64,000 bases of DNA from Tetraselmis striata (GCA_006384855.1 VCJN01001626.1:118405-182404); one strand, 5' to 3'; shown: positions 36,829 to 49,457, counted from the first letter of the stretch. A program made the numbers and translations. The notes: generated by a model from the letters alone, not told the origin.

Positions 36829-37991
36829 ATGGCCCGCCCCTCCTCGCCCCTGCTTCTCCTGCTGGCGGTCTGCGCCCTCGCCGCCTCATCGACAGCCTCG
36901 CCTTCGAAACCCTCTCCATCCGCCTCACTGCCTCGCGTTCTGCGGCTATACGACGGGTCCCTGGAGGTGGCTGGCGCGCAGCGCGCCGACGACCCGCTCG
37001 CGCTGGTCATGTCGCCGCGGCCGAGCCAGCCTCTGCCGCCGGGCGTCGTGCCCGCCACGCCCCGTGTCGAGTCCGCGGACGACCCCTCCATGGACGACAT
37101 TGTCCGCATTGGGAAGGAAATCTGGGACGTGGTGGAGGAGAACAGGTCCGCACTTGTCTGAATAAACCACGACGCGTTATTTTATGGTACTGGACCATGA
37201 CTGGATTCACGTTCCTGCCGCGCCATGTTGCGCCACCGCTATTGGCTCTCTAGAACTAGGGGCTACTCGGAGCGCTGCCGCACTGCTGCGCAGGGGAGTG
37301 ATCGACTACACGACAGACTACAGCGGCGCCGTGCCCGCCGCCGCCGCGAATGACCCTTTCACCATGACGGGCTGGGTGAACCAGGACGTAAAGGGCTGGC
37401 GCTGGCAGCTCGTCAACGGCTACAACAGCACCGTGGTGGACTTTGTCTGGGCGTTCAAGGCCAACACGCAGGGGCAGTACCGCGGCGGCGGCGCCTTCCT
37501 GAACCACGTCACCACCGTGGTGGCCGACATCTACGCGGCGTGGGGCTTCCAGGTCAGCGTGAAGGCGCACGCGGACGAGCCCTACAACGCCGGCACACTT
37601 GGCGCGCCCATCGCGGTCCAAGAGCTGCAGGTGGCACCTCCCAAATATCAACAGCAAACAAACAATCCTCATTTTACGACGCGGCTCCCAGATGAATTGA
37701 TTCCCAGAGGTTGTTTCATTTGCCCAGAAAGCCGGTTATTGTGGATGAGAGATGCTCCTAGCATTTAGTGCTACGTACAATTCTTGCCAATGGAGGCAAC
37801 TACGGGTCGGCCAGCATGTTCAAGCAGCGCGTTGCTAAAAGGCCTTTTTCGGGACTGCCTTGTGTGGCGGTGAGCAGGTGACGATGGAGGTGACCACCGC
37901 GCTGGACACGCGCGTCGAGAACTGCCGGGTGCGCTTCTTCGGCGACGGCCGCGCCCCGCAGTGCATCCAGTGCTCCACCTACGCCTGCTGA
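36829..37991 (+). CDS. Secreted protein of unknown function, 255 residues, Cys-rich tail
   Basis: Exons 36829-37145, 37294-37630 and 37878-37991 have GT/AG borders and add up to exactly 256 codons with a TGA stop. The ATG is followed by a classical signal peptide (short Arg-containing start, five leucines, an Ala-rich stretch and a likely cleavage near A-S-P). The mature part is short and Pro/Ser-rich, then a globular domain with D-Y-T-T-D-Y-S-G-A, G-W-V-N-Q and N-H-V-T-T-V-V-A-D-I-Y motifs. The last 30 residues contain four cysteines with C-I-Q-C near the end, probably disulfide-bonded. No membrane segment other than the signal is seen. I cannot name the family; extracellular, wall-associated or lumenal roles are all possible. 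A TGTAA signal follows at 38156. Confidence 0.85.
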
Positions 37992-38155
37992 AGCCCCCAG
38001 CCACCCCGGTCGCTCTCCCCTCTCCGCCCTCCTGCCTGTACCCCACCTGTACGCTTCTCGAGCTGTATCACCTCCACTGTTGCCCCCCTCTGCAAGCAGA
38101 GCCTCTGTACCTCATGACCGCCACCCGCTGCTGCGGGGCGTGTACCATAAAAGTG

Positions 38156-38160
38156 TGTAA
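38156..38160 (+). terminator. TGTAA polyadenylation signal
   Basis: It lies 165 bases after the TGA stop of the secreted-protein gene. Confidence 0.45.
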
Positions 38161-38296
38161 TCCACCGTGCCATCCAGTCCCATGTGTGCCATCCAGCGCT
38201 TCATCATGTTCGTGAACCATGGCAGTCATTCCAAGTGAGGATGAACTCACTCGTGGCTCAGTGGCACTGTGGCTCAGCCGGACAGGACGCGGGTGC

Positions 38297-38323
38297 CCCC
38301 CCCCCCCCCCCCCCCCCCCCCCG
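38297..38323 (+). repeat. Poly-C tract
   Basis: A run of C (interrupted once by G near the end) just downstream of the secreted-protein gene. Confidence 0.9.
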
Positions 38324-38774
38324 CCCCCCGGCAGACAACACCGCCCACGGCCGTCACGGAGCCTCTGCGCCGGCGAACCTCGCTGCCTGGCATGTCCCAC
38401 ACGATCGTGTTGCTGGCCATGCCATTCAGCCCACACTCGCTGCCCTGTCTAGTTAAGCCCTGTCTGATTAGCTCGGGGCCCTGCGCGCACCCCCGTGGTC
38501 ATTATGTAGTGTGGAATGCAGCAGCCCGGAAGCCGCCTCGTTTGGCCAGAGCTGCACCCATGGTGGCGATATAGCATTAAGACTGCCATTGACATCTGAG
38601 GAGCCGCTGCTTTTCTCAGAGGAAGGTCCCGGTAGACAAGTGCTGGTCAAGCCGCAGATTCCTGATTTCAGGACACCTGGCAGATGGCGCGATAACGGGC
38701 CTTGATGCACATGGCCTCCCAAGGTGGCAGCTGCCATACCGTACAATTAAACTTCACCCCCAAACAATCCATGA

Positions 38775-38940
38775 ATCGTTTTGCATCTCCGCGCCGGAAT
38801 ATTCGTGATGTATTCTTACATATTTTTTCCTTTTTGTAGTTTCTTCTTCTTCGCGCGCGCGCGAGGGGGGGGGAGGTCAAAAATGTTATTTGTCCGCGGA
38901 CGGTTTCTGTTTTTTTCACTATGGGGCTGTCCGCTCACAC
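38775..38940 (+). repeat. Dispersed repeat family A, copy 1
   Basis: It shares the order TGAATCGTTTTGCATC, CGGAATATTCGTG, TGTATTCT, a T-rich tract with TTTTTCCT and then GTCCGCGGACGGTTT with copies at about 40.38-40.52 kb (+) and 54.2-54.4 kb (inverted). Non-coding. Confidence 0.6.
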
Positions 38941-39796
38941 TTTCAATACACAGTAATTGCAAACCAGGGTTGTGTGTACGTGACTCATGAGCAGGCTAAA
39001 GCTAATGTCATCGGATCGACTCAACTTTAGTCCCTCTTACTAAGCGTAGTAAAAAACAATTCCGTTTGACGCTTTCGTGGGGGTTAGTTCAGCGCACGTA
39101 AGCGGCGGCAAACTTACGTGGACTTAATGAGGGGAACCTGCGTCAACTCTGGCAGGTTTTCCGGTCATAGCATCTGCATGTGATGGCTTATTAGGTGTGT
39201 TGGATCAAGTTACCTGGTTTAGGTGACACCGTCCGCCCAGCCCCCAGTCGGCGCCCCTATGTTTGTCGATCGTAGTATATAAGCAGAACATGCCCTCACG
39301 CCCCCCATATTGTCTGCACACATCAACATCGCCGCAAAAAGGGGTTCCAGGGGTGGCCCCCAGGGCCCCGCCCAACTACGTCGGCTTAGCCTCAAACAAG
39401 CGGAGGGGGTGGGAAGGAATGGAAATGTAAGTAAGATTTTGTGCTGTTGACAATGTGCTCCTGGCCTAGGGCTACAGCCACACCCAATTGGGGCCAGGTG
39501 GTGCCCTTTAGCAACCCCCAGGGCTCCGGGCTGGGCGTGTTAAACCATACCATACCATACACCTGGCAGGGTTGTGAAGCGTCCGCCGAGACTCAACAAA
39601 TACCGGGGCGGGGCTACGTGATGACGAGAATATCGCGAGAATATCTACAAAAACAGTGAGCATCGTCCAAACGCGAGCCACACTGGCATGCCAACCATAG
39701 CGACGTAGCGATGTGCGATAGCGACTGTGCGTCATGGGGACATCTGTCCTTGCTACCAAAATAATGCGCATTTCAGTCTGACCGTACATGCAGCTG

Positions 39797-40640
39797 CAAA
39801 CCTGCCCAGAATCGCAGATGATAGAAACCCGCTGGTACGCGTATATGTAGAGGATTCTGAGGGTTTGAGATGGGAACTCGCCGAGAACGTATGAAGCCTG
39901 CAATTTCTACTGCGCATTTTTCCGTGGCATTTACCGCGCAGCTACCATGATTATGCTATATGAACTGTGAACGTGCGGCGATGGGAAAACATACCCCCTC
40001 GTCGCGCGAGATGGAATGTAAACCTGCCCAGTTGATAGAGGCGCGCTTGTGCATACGTATTGCAGAATTCTGAGAGTTTATTGAGATGGAAACTTCCGAG
40101 TTGCTAGTTTGAAGCGTGCAATTTTGGCACACTCAGCGAACCGTGGGATCTGCCGTGTTACCGCAGCATGTTAGTGTATGTATACAAGTGCTGAAATGTT
40201 GTACCACATCATGAATAGAAATAATACAAACCTGCCTAGATGATGGTCGGAGCATGCTGGTGTATACATTTGCAGATAACGATCACTCTGAGAGTTTCAT
40301 CAGAGGGAAACTCATCACTGATTTATATTTGCTAGAGCATCATACTGTAAAATTACATGCGGTCTACAGGGCCAAACATGAATTGTTTTGCATCTTTTGC
40401 GTCGGAGTATTGGACTATTGGTGCTGTATTCTGACTTATTTCTCCGTTTAATATAGTATTTACTCTTCACGGGCGGAAAACGTTATTCATCTGCAGATCG
40501 TTTGTGTTTGCTGTACGGTATATGTGCCAAGATAGTGTGCCGAGATGGTATGCAAACAACGTACCCTACTAATGATACGACCCTACTGGTACATGTCGAT
40601 GTAGAGGATTCTGAGAGTTTATCAATGCTGTCTAGTTTAT
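39797..40640 (+). repeat. Degenerate tandem array, four units of about 200-320 bp
   Basis: Units starting near 39797, 40020, 40227 and 40551 each contain an AAACCTGCCC-like start (the last strongly diverged), a TGGTAC/GCATAC segment, the phrase ATTCTGAGAGTTT and a GAGATGGAAACT-like end. Similarity is partial, so this is an old array. Confidence 0.6.
40380..40520 (+). repeat. Dispersed repeat family A, copy 2
   Basis: It contains GAATTGTTTTGCATC, CGTCGGAGTATTGGACTATT, GTGCTGTATTCTGACTTATTTC and a GGGCGGAAAACGTTATTCATC segment, matching copy 1 and the inverted copy near 54.3 kb. Confidence 0.6.
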
Positions 40641-41349
40641 ATCTACCTTATCTACAGTTTATGCAGATGATACCTTGTACGCAATTCCAATTCAAGTTGA
40701 TGTTGCAAGTGGAGACAAAATATGTATACACTGTTGTTATGGCTGTTCATAACAACAACGATTGTTAATGGACAAGTATATACACGTACGCGGACCATCT
40801 GCTTTCTTGCGCCCTGCATTTTTTGTGCAAACTGCCGCGCTACTACTATATAATGCTGAGTACATATTGAGCTTCCGGCACATGTAAAAACTAATTAACT
40901 AACAACACGTATGTGACGGAGATTGCAGCAGCTGTGGCCTCTTGCATCACGTTCCGCTGCTGCAGAAAGAGCAATTAACAACCGCTGCCGTGGAAAATTA
41001 ACTCGGCAAAATATTGTCGAAAACTCAAAACTCATTGATGTGATATTACTGAAACTTGGACAATAGTAGTGACCGATTGCTGTACGGCATGCAATTAGAA
41101 TAGCATCAAACGCTTCACCATAACAATATCTTCGAAGGGAAGCCAGCAAAGAAGATAGTTACACAGCAAGTTTGCACCCTAGACCGATGCAGTGGGGCTC
41201 GTCCATAACGCCATAGTATACAGGAAATCCGCAAAACGACATCACCGGGATCTGTGCTAATCAGTAACATGGCCTATCGTCCGCGATTTATTACATGGCA
41301 AGACTTATGCAACACTGATGGCTGGCTGACTGGTATGGGAATGGAAATA

Positions 41350-41350
<1 letters not shown>

Positions 41351-41386
<36 letters not shown>

Positions 41387-41676
41387 TAGCAAGAAGTGCC
41401 GCTAAGCTAGTACGACACATAGTACGAGCTAGTATACACATCTCCACATAAGCATGGGGGTTACGGATTCAATCGACACGCCCATAACTGGTTATTTCTC
41501 TGAGGCCGCTGTGCGCACGTGCATGAATCTTGTAAAGGCTAGTGCGCCTTGGTTCGAATACTGTGGCACCGCGTTAGACCCGATAGTGCCGCGATGTAGC
41601 CTCAACCATCAATGAAAACATTAATGCCTAAACGATGTGTGTGTGTGTTTGGGGGGGGGGGGGGGGGGGGGGGGGA
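41351..41676 (+). repeat. (GT)n and poly-G microsatellites
   Basis: (GT)n at about 41351-41382 and a run of about 26 G at 41651-41676 preceded by a short GT tract. Confidence 0.9.
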
Positions 41677-42235
41677 GGGGGCAATAGCGCTTCAAAATCA
41701 GTAATTGCGCCATTCATGCCCATACGTAGCCATCGGCAAATAAACTTGTCGCCGCCGTACTCGTATTACGCCCCTTTGGTATGTGAGCTATCGGCAGTGC
41801 ATGTAAGGCATTAGAATTAGGTCACCGAGGGTATGTACCATGCCCTATCCATCGATTCGGTTGATTTTGGAGCAAATTCATGGCGAAAATCTTGCAGTAG
41901 TCCTTGCATCCCAAAAGCACGAGATAAGCATGAGGTGAGGGGTCTCGCGGCCTTCTTGCTGTAGGGCAAAGGTTTCGATAGTAGTGCATGGGTACACATA
42001 GCGCGTTATCGTGGCCCGAGTGGCGCTACAATGGCGTGACCTTGACTGCCTCGATAGATGATGATGCTTGGGAATAATAACGTTGTGAAAAGGGGGTAAT
42101 CCGGCGAAGCGTCGATTTTTCGGCGGTGAGCTTTATTGCCGTACGGGTACCCGTAGAGTGCAGCGGATCGGGCCTATAGGTGCATGACTAAAGCGCTTAT
42201 TTACTGGAATGTACTGCTAAGTACTATAATCCACC

Positions 42236-42540
42236 CACCCACCCGCCCACCCGCCCGCCCACCCACGGTCCTTAATTACACAGCCGTCCGATTACGATCT
42301 CACGGTTGGGAGGCTATGAGTACTGGTACTCGGTACTCGCTCTAGTACTTCAAAGCGCTGGCAATGCGAACGCTCGCTGCTGGTATTGGTACTCGCTACT
42401 CGATGCTGGTATTGCTGGTACTGCTAGTACTGGCACTCGCTACTCGCTGCTGGTAATGGAAAAAAAACTCTGGCACTTCTAAGCGCTTGCAATGCAAACG
42501 CTCGCTGCTGGTACTTCAAAGCGCTGGCAATGCAATTCAT
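42236..42540 (+). repeat. CCAC/CCGC array and GGTACTCG-type minisatellite
   Basis: 42233-42266 is a (CCAC/CCGC)n run. 42315-42540 consists of imperfect units built from TGGTACTCG, GCTGCTGGTA and AAAGCGCTGGCAATGC; the last motif (or its AAGCGCTTGCAATGC variant) recurs three times. Confidence 0.8.
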
Positions 42541-43019
42541 GGAACTGTAGGCCAGTGATATAGAACCCGTTCTTTTAAATTTTTCTGAAAAATCGACGCA
42601 TCGCTTATTCAACTGTCAAGTTACTTCATATGCCGTGGCGCCTATAACCATCGCTAAAGGGGGGCATGAACCAAGTATGAGCGGTTATTTGCGTGCAAGG
42701 AAATAAAAAACACTACTGCCTTATCCCCGGGTATATTGGGTCTTGAAACGCATCCACCTAAAAGCGCCGCGCCTATGATGTTGCCACTTATTGCAATGTG
42801 CCTACTTCTACCTTTAGGGACGAACATGTGCCTAGACTACGTGCGCCCGCGACGCCCGCGAGATTGTGACCTTTGACGTCATTTTTCGTATACAGGTAAC
42901 TGTCAATATTGTTCCAGAATTGTCAGAGCAATCCCTGAGCCGCTATTGATTTCCGATTCCATTTTAACGGTTGCTCCATAAGGCAACACTGAAGTCGCGA
43001 TGATATCAATGCATAACGT

Positions 43020-43520
43020 ACATTGGCCCACGCTCACCTGACCCCATCCCACGTAAAACCACCCTACCCCCTTCGATAACATGTGTCATCACTCAGCCAT
43101 GGCCATCCCACCGGCCAATGGTCTACGTATGCCCAGGGTCACGTCATGGGCACCAACCCATGTGTTAAGTAAGTCGGTACTTGGAACGCCCTATATGGTG
43201 CCATGTTAGTTTGTATGACACAGCTATTAGGGTAGTATTAGGGTCTGATTAAACCCCATTAATATACACGTGCAACATTCCAGGGTTTCATGACAAAAAT
43301 CCCTACATTGAGCTGCACTACTTGTTGCAAACTCGCATTAGGCGAAAAGGGGCATAGGACTTATGTGGTTGGGTGTATCATGTGATAGTGCGTCGCAGTC
43401 GTCGTCGTCATCTAGCGCTATAATAGTCGTAGTCGCCACATCATAAGTATAACATCATGAATATATGTCATATTGTCGTCGCACCTGTCCTCGTTGCGCA
43501 CACCGAACCACAAAACGTTG
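43020..43520 (+). repeat. Dispersed repeat family B, copy 1
   Basis: It shares ordered blocks with 52980-53530 (CATGGCCATCCCA, a GGCACC block, GGTGCCATG/GGCGCCATG, ATTAAACCC, CAGGG and ACCGAACCACAAA). Its middle, GGCGAAAAGGGGCATAGGACTTAT to GTCGTAGTCGCCACAT, matches 58640-58760 closely. Non-coding. Confidence 0.75.
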
Positions 43521-44220
43521 GCAATTCGCGTTTCGACAACAACGCGCGCGTCGCAATAAATGTTGGGATAGATTACGCGACGACTACGCAACTACGACGA
43601 CGGCTAGTCGCCACACCGATCCACAATAATTGCCCGCGCGATAATATACACCCTCCGCATAAGCCCAGGTTCGGGGATATAATACATAAATGGATTGTAA
43701 ATATATACGTGGCTGCATCGAGACCGTGCACGTGTAGTATATGCATATTGCTAAGGGTGGTGTTGCCGGTGTTTTACGGCTTCTGACAAATGATGTGACG
43801 GAACGCTAGACGCGATGGTGCCACGTGGTAGCCGTTCCCATTAGAACTTTCACCAACGCAAAAGCAAATTGAGTGGCGTAGCAATCGAGGCGACATGCGT
43901 ATCAACGGAACAACTCTTGCCACATGGCAGCATTATATTGTAGACCTATCTACTCGCGTAGTCTCAGGTACACATCGCACTAGTACTCGTACACATAGTA
44001 CTATTACGACTAAAGCGCCCGCCGCCAAGCAGCGGCAAACCAGGAGCGGAGGATCATGGGTGCGGCAGGCCCGGCGGCACCACCCCCACCGCCACGTGGT
44101 GGGCGCTGGTAACCCCAAAGACCCGTGTCCGGCTGGGTGCGGCAGGGGGCTGAGCGGAGTGGCCGGTTGTGGCAGGTCCTTGGATCATGCGACGACCAGG
44201 GAGCCCTACGACGGGCTTCT

Positions 44221-45525
44221 TAAATAATACTCGTAGTCGTGGTAGCTAGCGCTTGCTGGCGCCGCCGGGCAGCAGCCCTATACGGGGAGCTAATAAAAAT
44301 ACTTCATGTACGACCTCGGCCTTGAGTCAGCCTCTCCGAGATCCGCCTACGGGTGGGGAAGGGGGTCTGTACCACTCAATCGGGGGCAGCGTACTCGCGA
44401 GGGATATTCGAAATAAAATCGTGTTCTCGTATCTTGGTACGACCCGCGACCGACATGAAGATCTGGCGTACCCCCCACCCGTATATGTTCCATATGTGAA
44501 TCACTCGAATCCCGGCCTAGTACAACGGAGTGTTCGGCGGCGCCCTGCGGCCGACGCGTTCGGAACACCCGGGAAACCCTCAGCTGTCCCGTGAGAACGG
44601 GCGAGGGCGGCGAGCGCAAGGAGACAGGAGCCCGGCACTTAAAGGCGGGGCGGGCGTTTGGGGGCGGAGAGGCCGGGCATGGCAGCGACTCAGGGGCCAG
44701 GAGACAGGAGCGGGAGTGCCCCGAGGGAGTCGCAGCCATGCAGCGGGAGGAGTAAGCTGGCAATCAGCTCGGTCTGACCCTGGACGGGCGGGTACAACGA
44801 TGAGGCGCGCTGCGGAGGCGAGCGGCGCGCGGGCGAGCAGGATCGGTATGCCGACCACGGAGCGACGACACGCGGACGGGAAGGGGGGGGGGGGGTGTCC
44901 GCCTTTCCCCCTCCAGACCCTATTGGGATCCTATCGTAAGAGCTCAGGCGGGCGAGATGGAGGCAGCATCGGCGGACCGCGGCCGAGGCCGGCGGACCGC
45001 CACAGTCGGCGTGGTGGGGCGAGCAGCGCCGCGACCTGCAAGATATTTCCAGCGATGGCGGCACGTGGAGCCAAGACACACGACGTATTGCGCGGTGCCG
45101 GTGCATGACTAATGTACGGGAAAACTTTTTCGGGGGCGGGGCGAGTATTACATTCGTATTCCCCGTATTGGCAAGCAATTAGCGATAGTCGCTCGTGCTG
45201 GCGACAAGCACCCATAGTTATCCGAAGATACCACAACTATTGATGACGTGAAGGAAGGAGGCGGGGTTTGGAAACGAAAGAGGATGGCCGGAAGCTTGAG
45301 CTTTAAATACACTATATGTGTTCTCTACTATGGTTCGAGATGGCAGGCCCTAAGAGCAACTCAGTTTGGGCGGTGGAGAGCAGGAGACTGGCACGTTGTA
45401 ATCAATTTCAATTTCAATTTGATATGACTAACTTGTATAATTTTCACAGTGGCGCTAGCGCTTCAAAACCACATATATTGCTGCAATCATATGCATATTG
45501 CCATGGGACATAACTGCCCCTTTAC
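44221..45525. other. GC-rich region without a supported gene
   Basis: Overlapping open frames on both strands (for example 44530-45108 and 44763 down to 44347) are low-complexity Arg/Ala/Pro/Gly and have no recognisable domain or splice pattern. A GGAGACAGGAG word recurs at about 44620 and 44700. Confidence 0.4.
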
Positions 45526-45724
45526 TCATACCACACCACCTTTGGCATGATAACTATCCACCATGCGTGTAGGGTAATGAAACTGGGCTATTCCGAATGG
45601 CATGCGACACGCCCTATGTACGGATTCCGCTACCTTACGCGCAAAATCACAGGAAAATGTTGCTGTGATCGTCGCACGCGCGCGCATTAGAATGTTCTCG
45701 CGGCCTCCGCGCAGTAGGGCTTTG

Positions 45725-45840
45725 GAGCTGCGAGTCGTGGCTGCCGCTGGTGGGCTGGGAGACGTGGCTGCCGACAATGGGGGCCTGCGAGTCGCGGCTG
45801 CCGGCAGGGGGCTGAGAGCCGTGGCTGCCGCTGCGAGGGT
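45725..45840 (+). repeat. GAGTCGTGGCTGCCG minisatellite
   Basis: Four imperfect units carrying GTGGCTGCCG or CGCGGCTGCCG with variable spacers. They make an Ala/Val-rich frame on one strand and a Ser/Gln/Pro-rich frame on the other, neither of which I call as a gene. Confidence 0.7.
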
Positions 45841-45897
45841 TGATGCCGCCGCGGTGCCAACGCGCCTGAAATGCACAGCGCAGCAGTGGCGGCATCC

Positions 45898-45918
45898 CCC
45901 CCCCCCCCCCCCCCCCCC
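45898..45918 (+). repeat. Poly-C tract
   Basis: An uninterrupted run of C outside any recognised gene. Confidence 0.9.
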
Positions 45919-46941
45919 GCCCTCTTCATCTGCTCATAGGGCTTCCGGAGCCAGGGCGGTGGACGCCTAGAGTAAGCACCCAGTTTTGCCTCAAGTGAAA
46001 TCCGCTTTTAATCTGTGTGTTCAGGGCCGTGGCACCGTTCATATTCAAAATGACTTCACGACTCCAAATGACTCCAAATGACTCCATACGCGACCTCCAC
46101 GCAGTAAACTATAAAGTAGTGCGCATGGCTACACCAGTCCACATAAGTCTTTGCGCATAGAAATCCGCGGGTATCCTCGCCTCGGAGCCCAAGCCATGGG
46201 GCCACGGGGGCATGGAGCCTTGTAATCCAGTGTATGCAAGCCTCCTACGCCAAGGAGGCAGCCGTTTCTCCTGGTTATCGCACTTTTAGAATTGTTCTTC
46301 GGCAATGGCATTGCTTGGCACCTACATGGCTAAAACCACCGAAAAAAACGGGCGATGAATAGGGGGCTACTTGTTGGCGGCGTAGCTACCATCCTTCGCA
46401 TATGCCCGCGCGCTGTCGGTGATAGGTGGACGTATGCATGCGCTGTAAGACCACCGAGATTGAGCCCAGTCCATGCACGCTACCGATGCAATGCATGGCA
46501 GTTCCATGAGAGTGTGCTAGTACTCCCGTCGTCGTGATGGGGCCAATCATCCCACAATTTTCCAAGCTGCAAGATACGCACCGTTGGCCGCGCCTCGCTG
46601 GGTGAAAGTAGACGCACACGTAAAGCGCCTTCGATTCCATAGGTGCATGCTTATACCGCCCGCACCGTTGGCGCTAAGCGCGGGTTGGCCCCCTCGACAG
46701 CAATCTCGCCACTGCTGCACATGTCTGCGCGCGTGTTGTCACACATGTCACCCATCATCCAAGGGGAAAAGCCAAAATGATGACGGGGTCCGCGCGACGT
46801 GGAGACCTATCCTAGGTGTCCTCGCGCCTGGGAGCTTGCGTGGAAGGGCACATTACATGCCCCCATCATACGCCCCCACCCACAGGAGTGAGTGGGCTGG
46901 TTGGAATACCAGAACAGGGGGGGTAACTTTAACAAGCCATA

Positions 46942-47051
46942 ACATTTCGGCGTGTTATCAGATTGGGCTGAAAATTGGTGCGTTGGAAAGCGCAGGTCAT
47001 GGGCTTTCTATCGCACTAATTTTCAGCCCAGTCTGATAAAACGTCGAAATG
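46942..47051. repeat. Inverted repeat with about 40-bp arms
   Basis: CATTTCGGCGTGTTATCAGA continuing to TTGGTGCG is mirrored about 30 bp later as CGCACTAATTTTC to AAACGTCGAAATG. The hairpin has few mismatches and looks like a small fold-back element. Confidence 0.8.
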
Positions 47052-48086
47052 AAACGAGATTGCAATGTTACTACTTCTTGCAGGGCGAACAACCAATTTT
47101 CGAATGTCGCATGCAACCCGCTGCTAGCTGACCATAGACTCAAAACCATGCGCCGCGCGTCATGGGGTTTGTGGCCAACACATGTATCTCGGCGACCATG
47201 GGAGGAAAACACGGTTCTTGCCAAATGTCGGCGTGCCGTGCGCCCAAACCGTTCACAACCCGGCTGTGCAACACTTGCTACACTGGTAGTGCCGCATAAC
47301 ATGCGACGCGCGCGCCACGCGCGACGTCGAATTGGCCCTAGCACACCATGTGCACGCTCTTTGATGGTTATCCTCTCAATGGCTGCAACGGCGTAGACTG
47401 CGTAGACTGCGTGGGCTTACCGGCTAGAAGCGACCAAACCCAAATAATGCCCATAAAAACATGCATAGACTTGTGTGGGCTGCCGTACATGCGCATCGCA
47501 CGCCACCGCGAGTCAAGTGGCGCTGGAATGGCGTGCATTGATGCAAATCATCGATGCTAGTGGCAATATTGCTGTACTACAAAAAATGGGGGATCGGGTG
47601 CTCTGGCGCCCGTGCGCATCACTCAAGGGGGGCATGTTCGAATCATGAATGTATGGTCCGAATGCGAGTACGTCACCCATCGCACTGTAACGCCGCCGGA
47701 TCTTGGGTACTAAAAGATCCGGTGCACATGCCGCAAAATTTCACTTGCATGATGGCCACATGTTGCAATGAACGTTGCGCTCCGACTATTTTTACATTTG
47801 TAGCCCGAAACGTGTCTTCATGTGCACGGACGCCCGCATAAGGATGCCTACGAATGTACCACTCCTCGCGCAGAATTAAAAGATATTAATTTCATAATCA
47901 CGGCGCGCACCCAGCCGCCCCAGCCGTCCCAGCGACGCCCGAATGGAGGTTTTAGCGCAATATAAATGTACGAACCATGTATTAATAAAATTCTCAGTAC
48001 TTTACGCGTTAGTATACACGTTGACGGCGTAGACCACGGTCAGGCGACTACCATGTGCCGCACTCATCGATCAACGCCCCGGTGAT

Positions 48087-48270
48087 ATGTTCTAAACTTG
48101 TTTATGGGGTTTCCTCCCTTTCCCTAATCGCTTTACGGCTACCGTGTGCTCAGTGGTACGGGATAATAGACACCTGTCGTTGCGCCCTTTTTGGGTGCAT
48201 CACAAGTAGACATAAAAGCAGCCATAACAGCCGAACGTGCCATTTTCGCTGTGTGACACGCATCGATTAA
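48087..48270 (+). repeat. Left terminal inverted repeat
   Basis: It matches the reverse complement of 52412-52592 with scattered substitutions. Shared blocks include TTTATGGGGTTTC, CTCAGTGGTACGGGATA, GCGCCCTTTTTGGGTGCA and GTAGACATAAAAGCAGCC. The ACATAAAAG word is a plausible TATA-like element about 165 bases before the gag-like ATG. Confidence 0.85.
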
Positions 48271-48374
48271 CAATCTCGTACCATGTTGCGAGCAAGGTCA
48301 CCCCATGTTGTTCAAGACCACACTCGGCTCACCACCCGTGTGTAAAATTCTCATCCGTACGCCTGTGCGTTACC

Positions 48375-49304
48375 ATGTCAGATGGAGAAGAACCCGTCGG
48401 CGAGCCGACGCTCGAATCACTACAAGCATACGTGAAGGCCCAGTCTACATAATTATTGTTGCGCGAGCTTGCGACATCGTTGGTTCAGTTGACGGCTCGT
48501 GACCGTGTTGTTAGTGGAGGCGGAGCACGTGGCTCCGGTTCCGGGCAGCGCATCGCGGGACAACCAACATGCAGCGGGGTAGTCGCAGTGCGCCCCGACT
48601 TGCTAGAGCTAGCCCACAGCGGCCGTGTCGGAGCAAAATCCGCGAGTGACGAGGACGACTACCTCGCGGTGCCAGAGCTTTTGCAACGAGCAGAGTATGG
48701 TTACGATGCCGGTCGATCGGTCAGCCGAGTGCCTGGACTCTTCCCCCTAAGCACCGACCTAACGAACGAGTACCTCAAGCGAAGATGACCGGCGCCTGCC
48801 GGCCCAAAAGGAGTATCTTTGGATGTCGTGTACTCGTGTTTCGGCGCCCACATGGCCGCACTTTTCGTAGCTCTCGACGAGTTGCTACCCTACGTCCCTG
48901 TTGGAAATCAAGACTTCACTCCCTACCTCGCACTTGCTCGGAATCACGCCGAAGCCATCGACAAGGCGTTTCGCTTTCGTTCGGCCTTCTTACGGAGGCT
49001 TAACGAGGTCAAGCGCGTGCACTGTGATCAAGGCGTTTTGGACGTACTGCGCGAGCTCAACACTTTCGTTCAGCCTGCTTATGAGCATCTGGGTTCTGCG
49101 ATTCTTGGGGACCTAATGAAGGACTACGAGCGTCGCGTCTTCAAGGCGACAATTGCCAGCAGCGCAAAAGCTACCGCTACTGTTCGAATGGCGGCAGCGG
49201 CTGCAGGATGCGGGCGTGGACGTGGACGTGGGCGTGGTAGCGGCGGGCGCGGGAGTGGCCGTTACAAGTGGTTCGCAACGACCAAGCTTCGCGCGTGTAC
49301 GTAA
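48375..49304 (+). pseudogene. Gag-like ORF of the element, two in-frame stops
   Basis: One continuous reading frame of 310 codons starts at the ATG at 48375 and ends in TAA at 49304. It is interrupted by TAA at 48450-48452 and TGA at 48786-48788, without frameshifts. The C-terminal half is helical and the protein ends in an Arg-Gly-rich (R-G-R-G-R-G) tail, a composition common in nucleic-acid-binding gag-type proteins. I see no zinc knuckle. The protein is not assignable to a named family. Confidence 0.6.
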
Positions 49305-49457
49305 CGCGCGTGACAGGTGCTACGAGAGCGAAGGGCGCGCGGGGCGGCCCTCCTACCTGAGCATAGCCCCGCGAACCCGGACTGGTGTTGTTGCAAATAA
49401 ACCCGTCTAGCAACTACCGCCGGAAACCTAACCGCCGCCGCCGAGTATTTTGCTAAC

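Noticed and set aside
39797..40640. CRISPR-like array
   Set aside because: Units are long, degenerate and lack short identical repeats with unique spacers; the sequence is eukaryotic nuclear DNA.
48140..48165. tRNA A-box-like CTCAGTGGTA in the inverted repeats (possible SINE or pol III promoter)
   Set aside because: No B-box-like sequence at the expected distance and no tRNA fold; probably coincidence.
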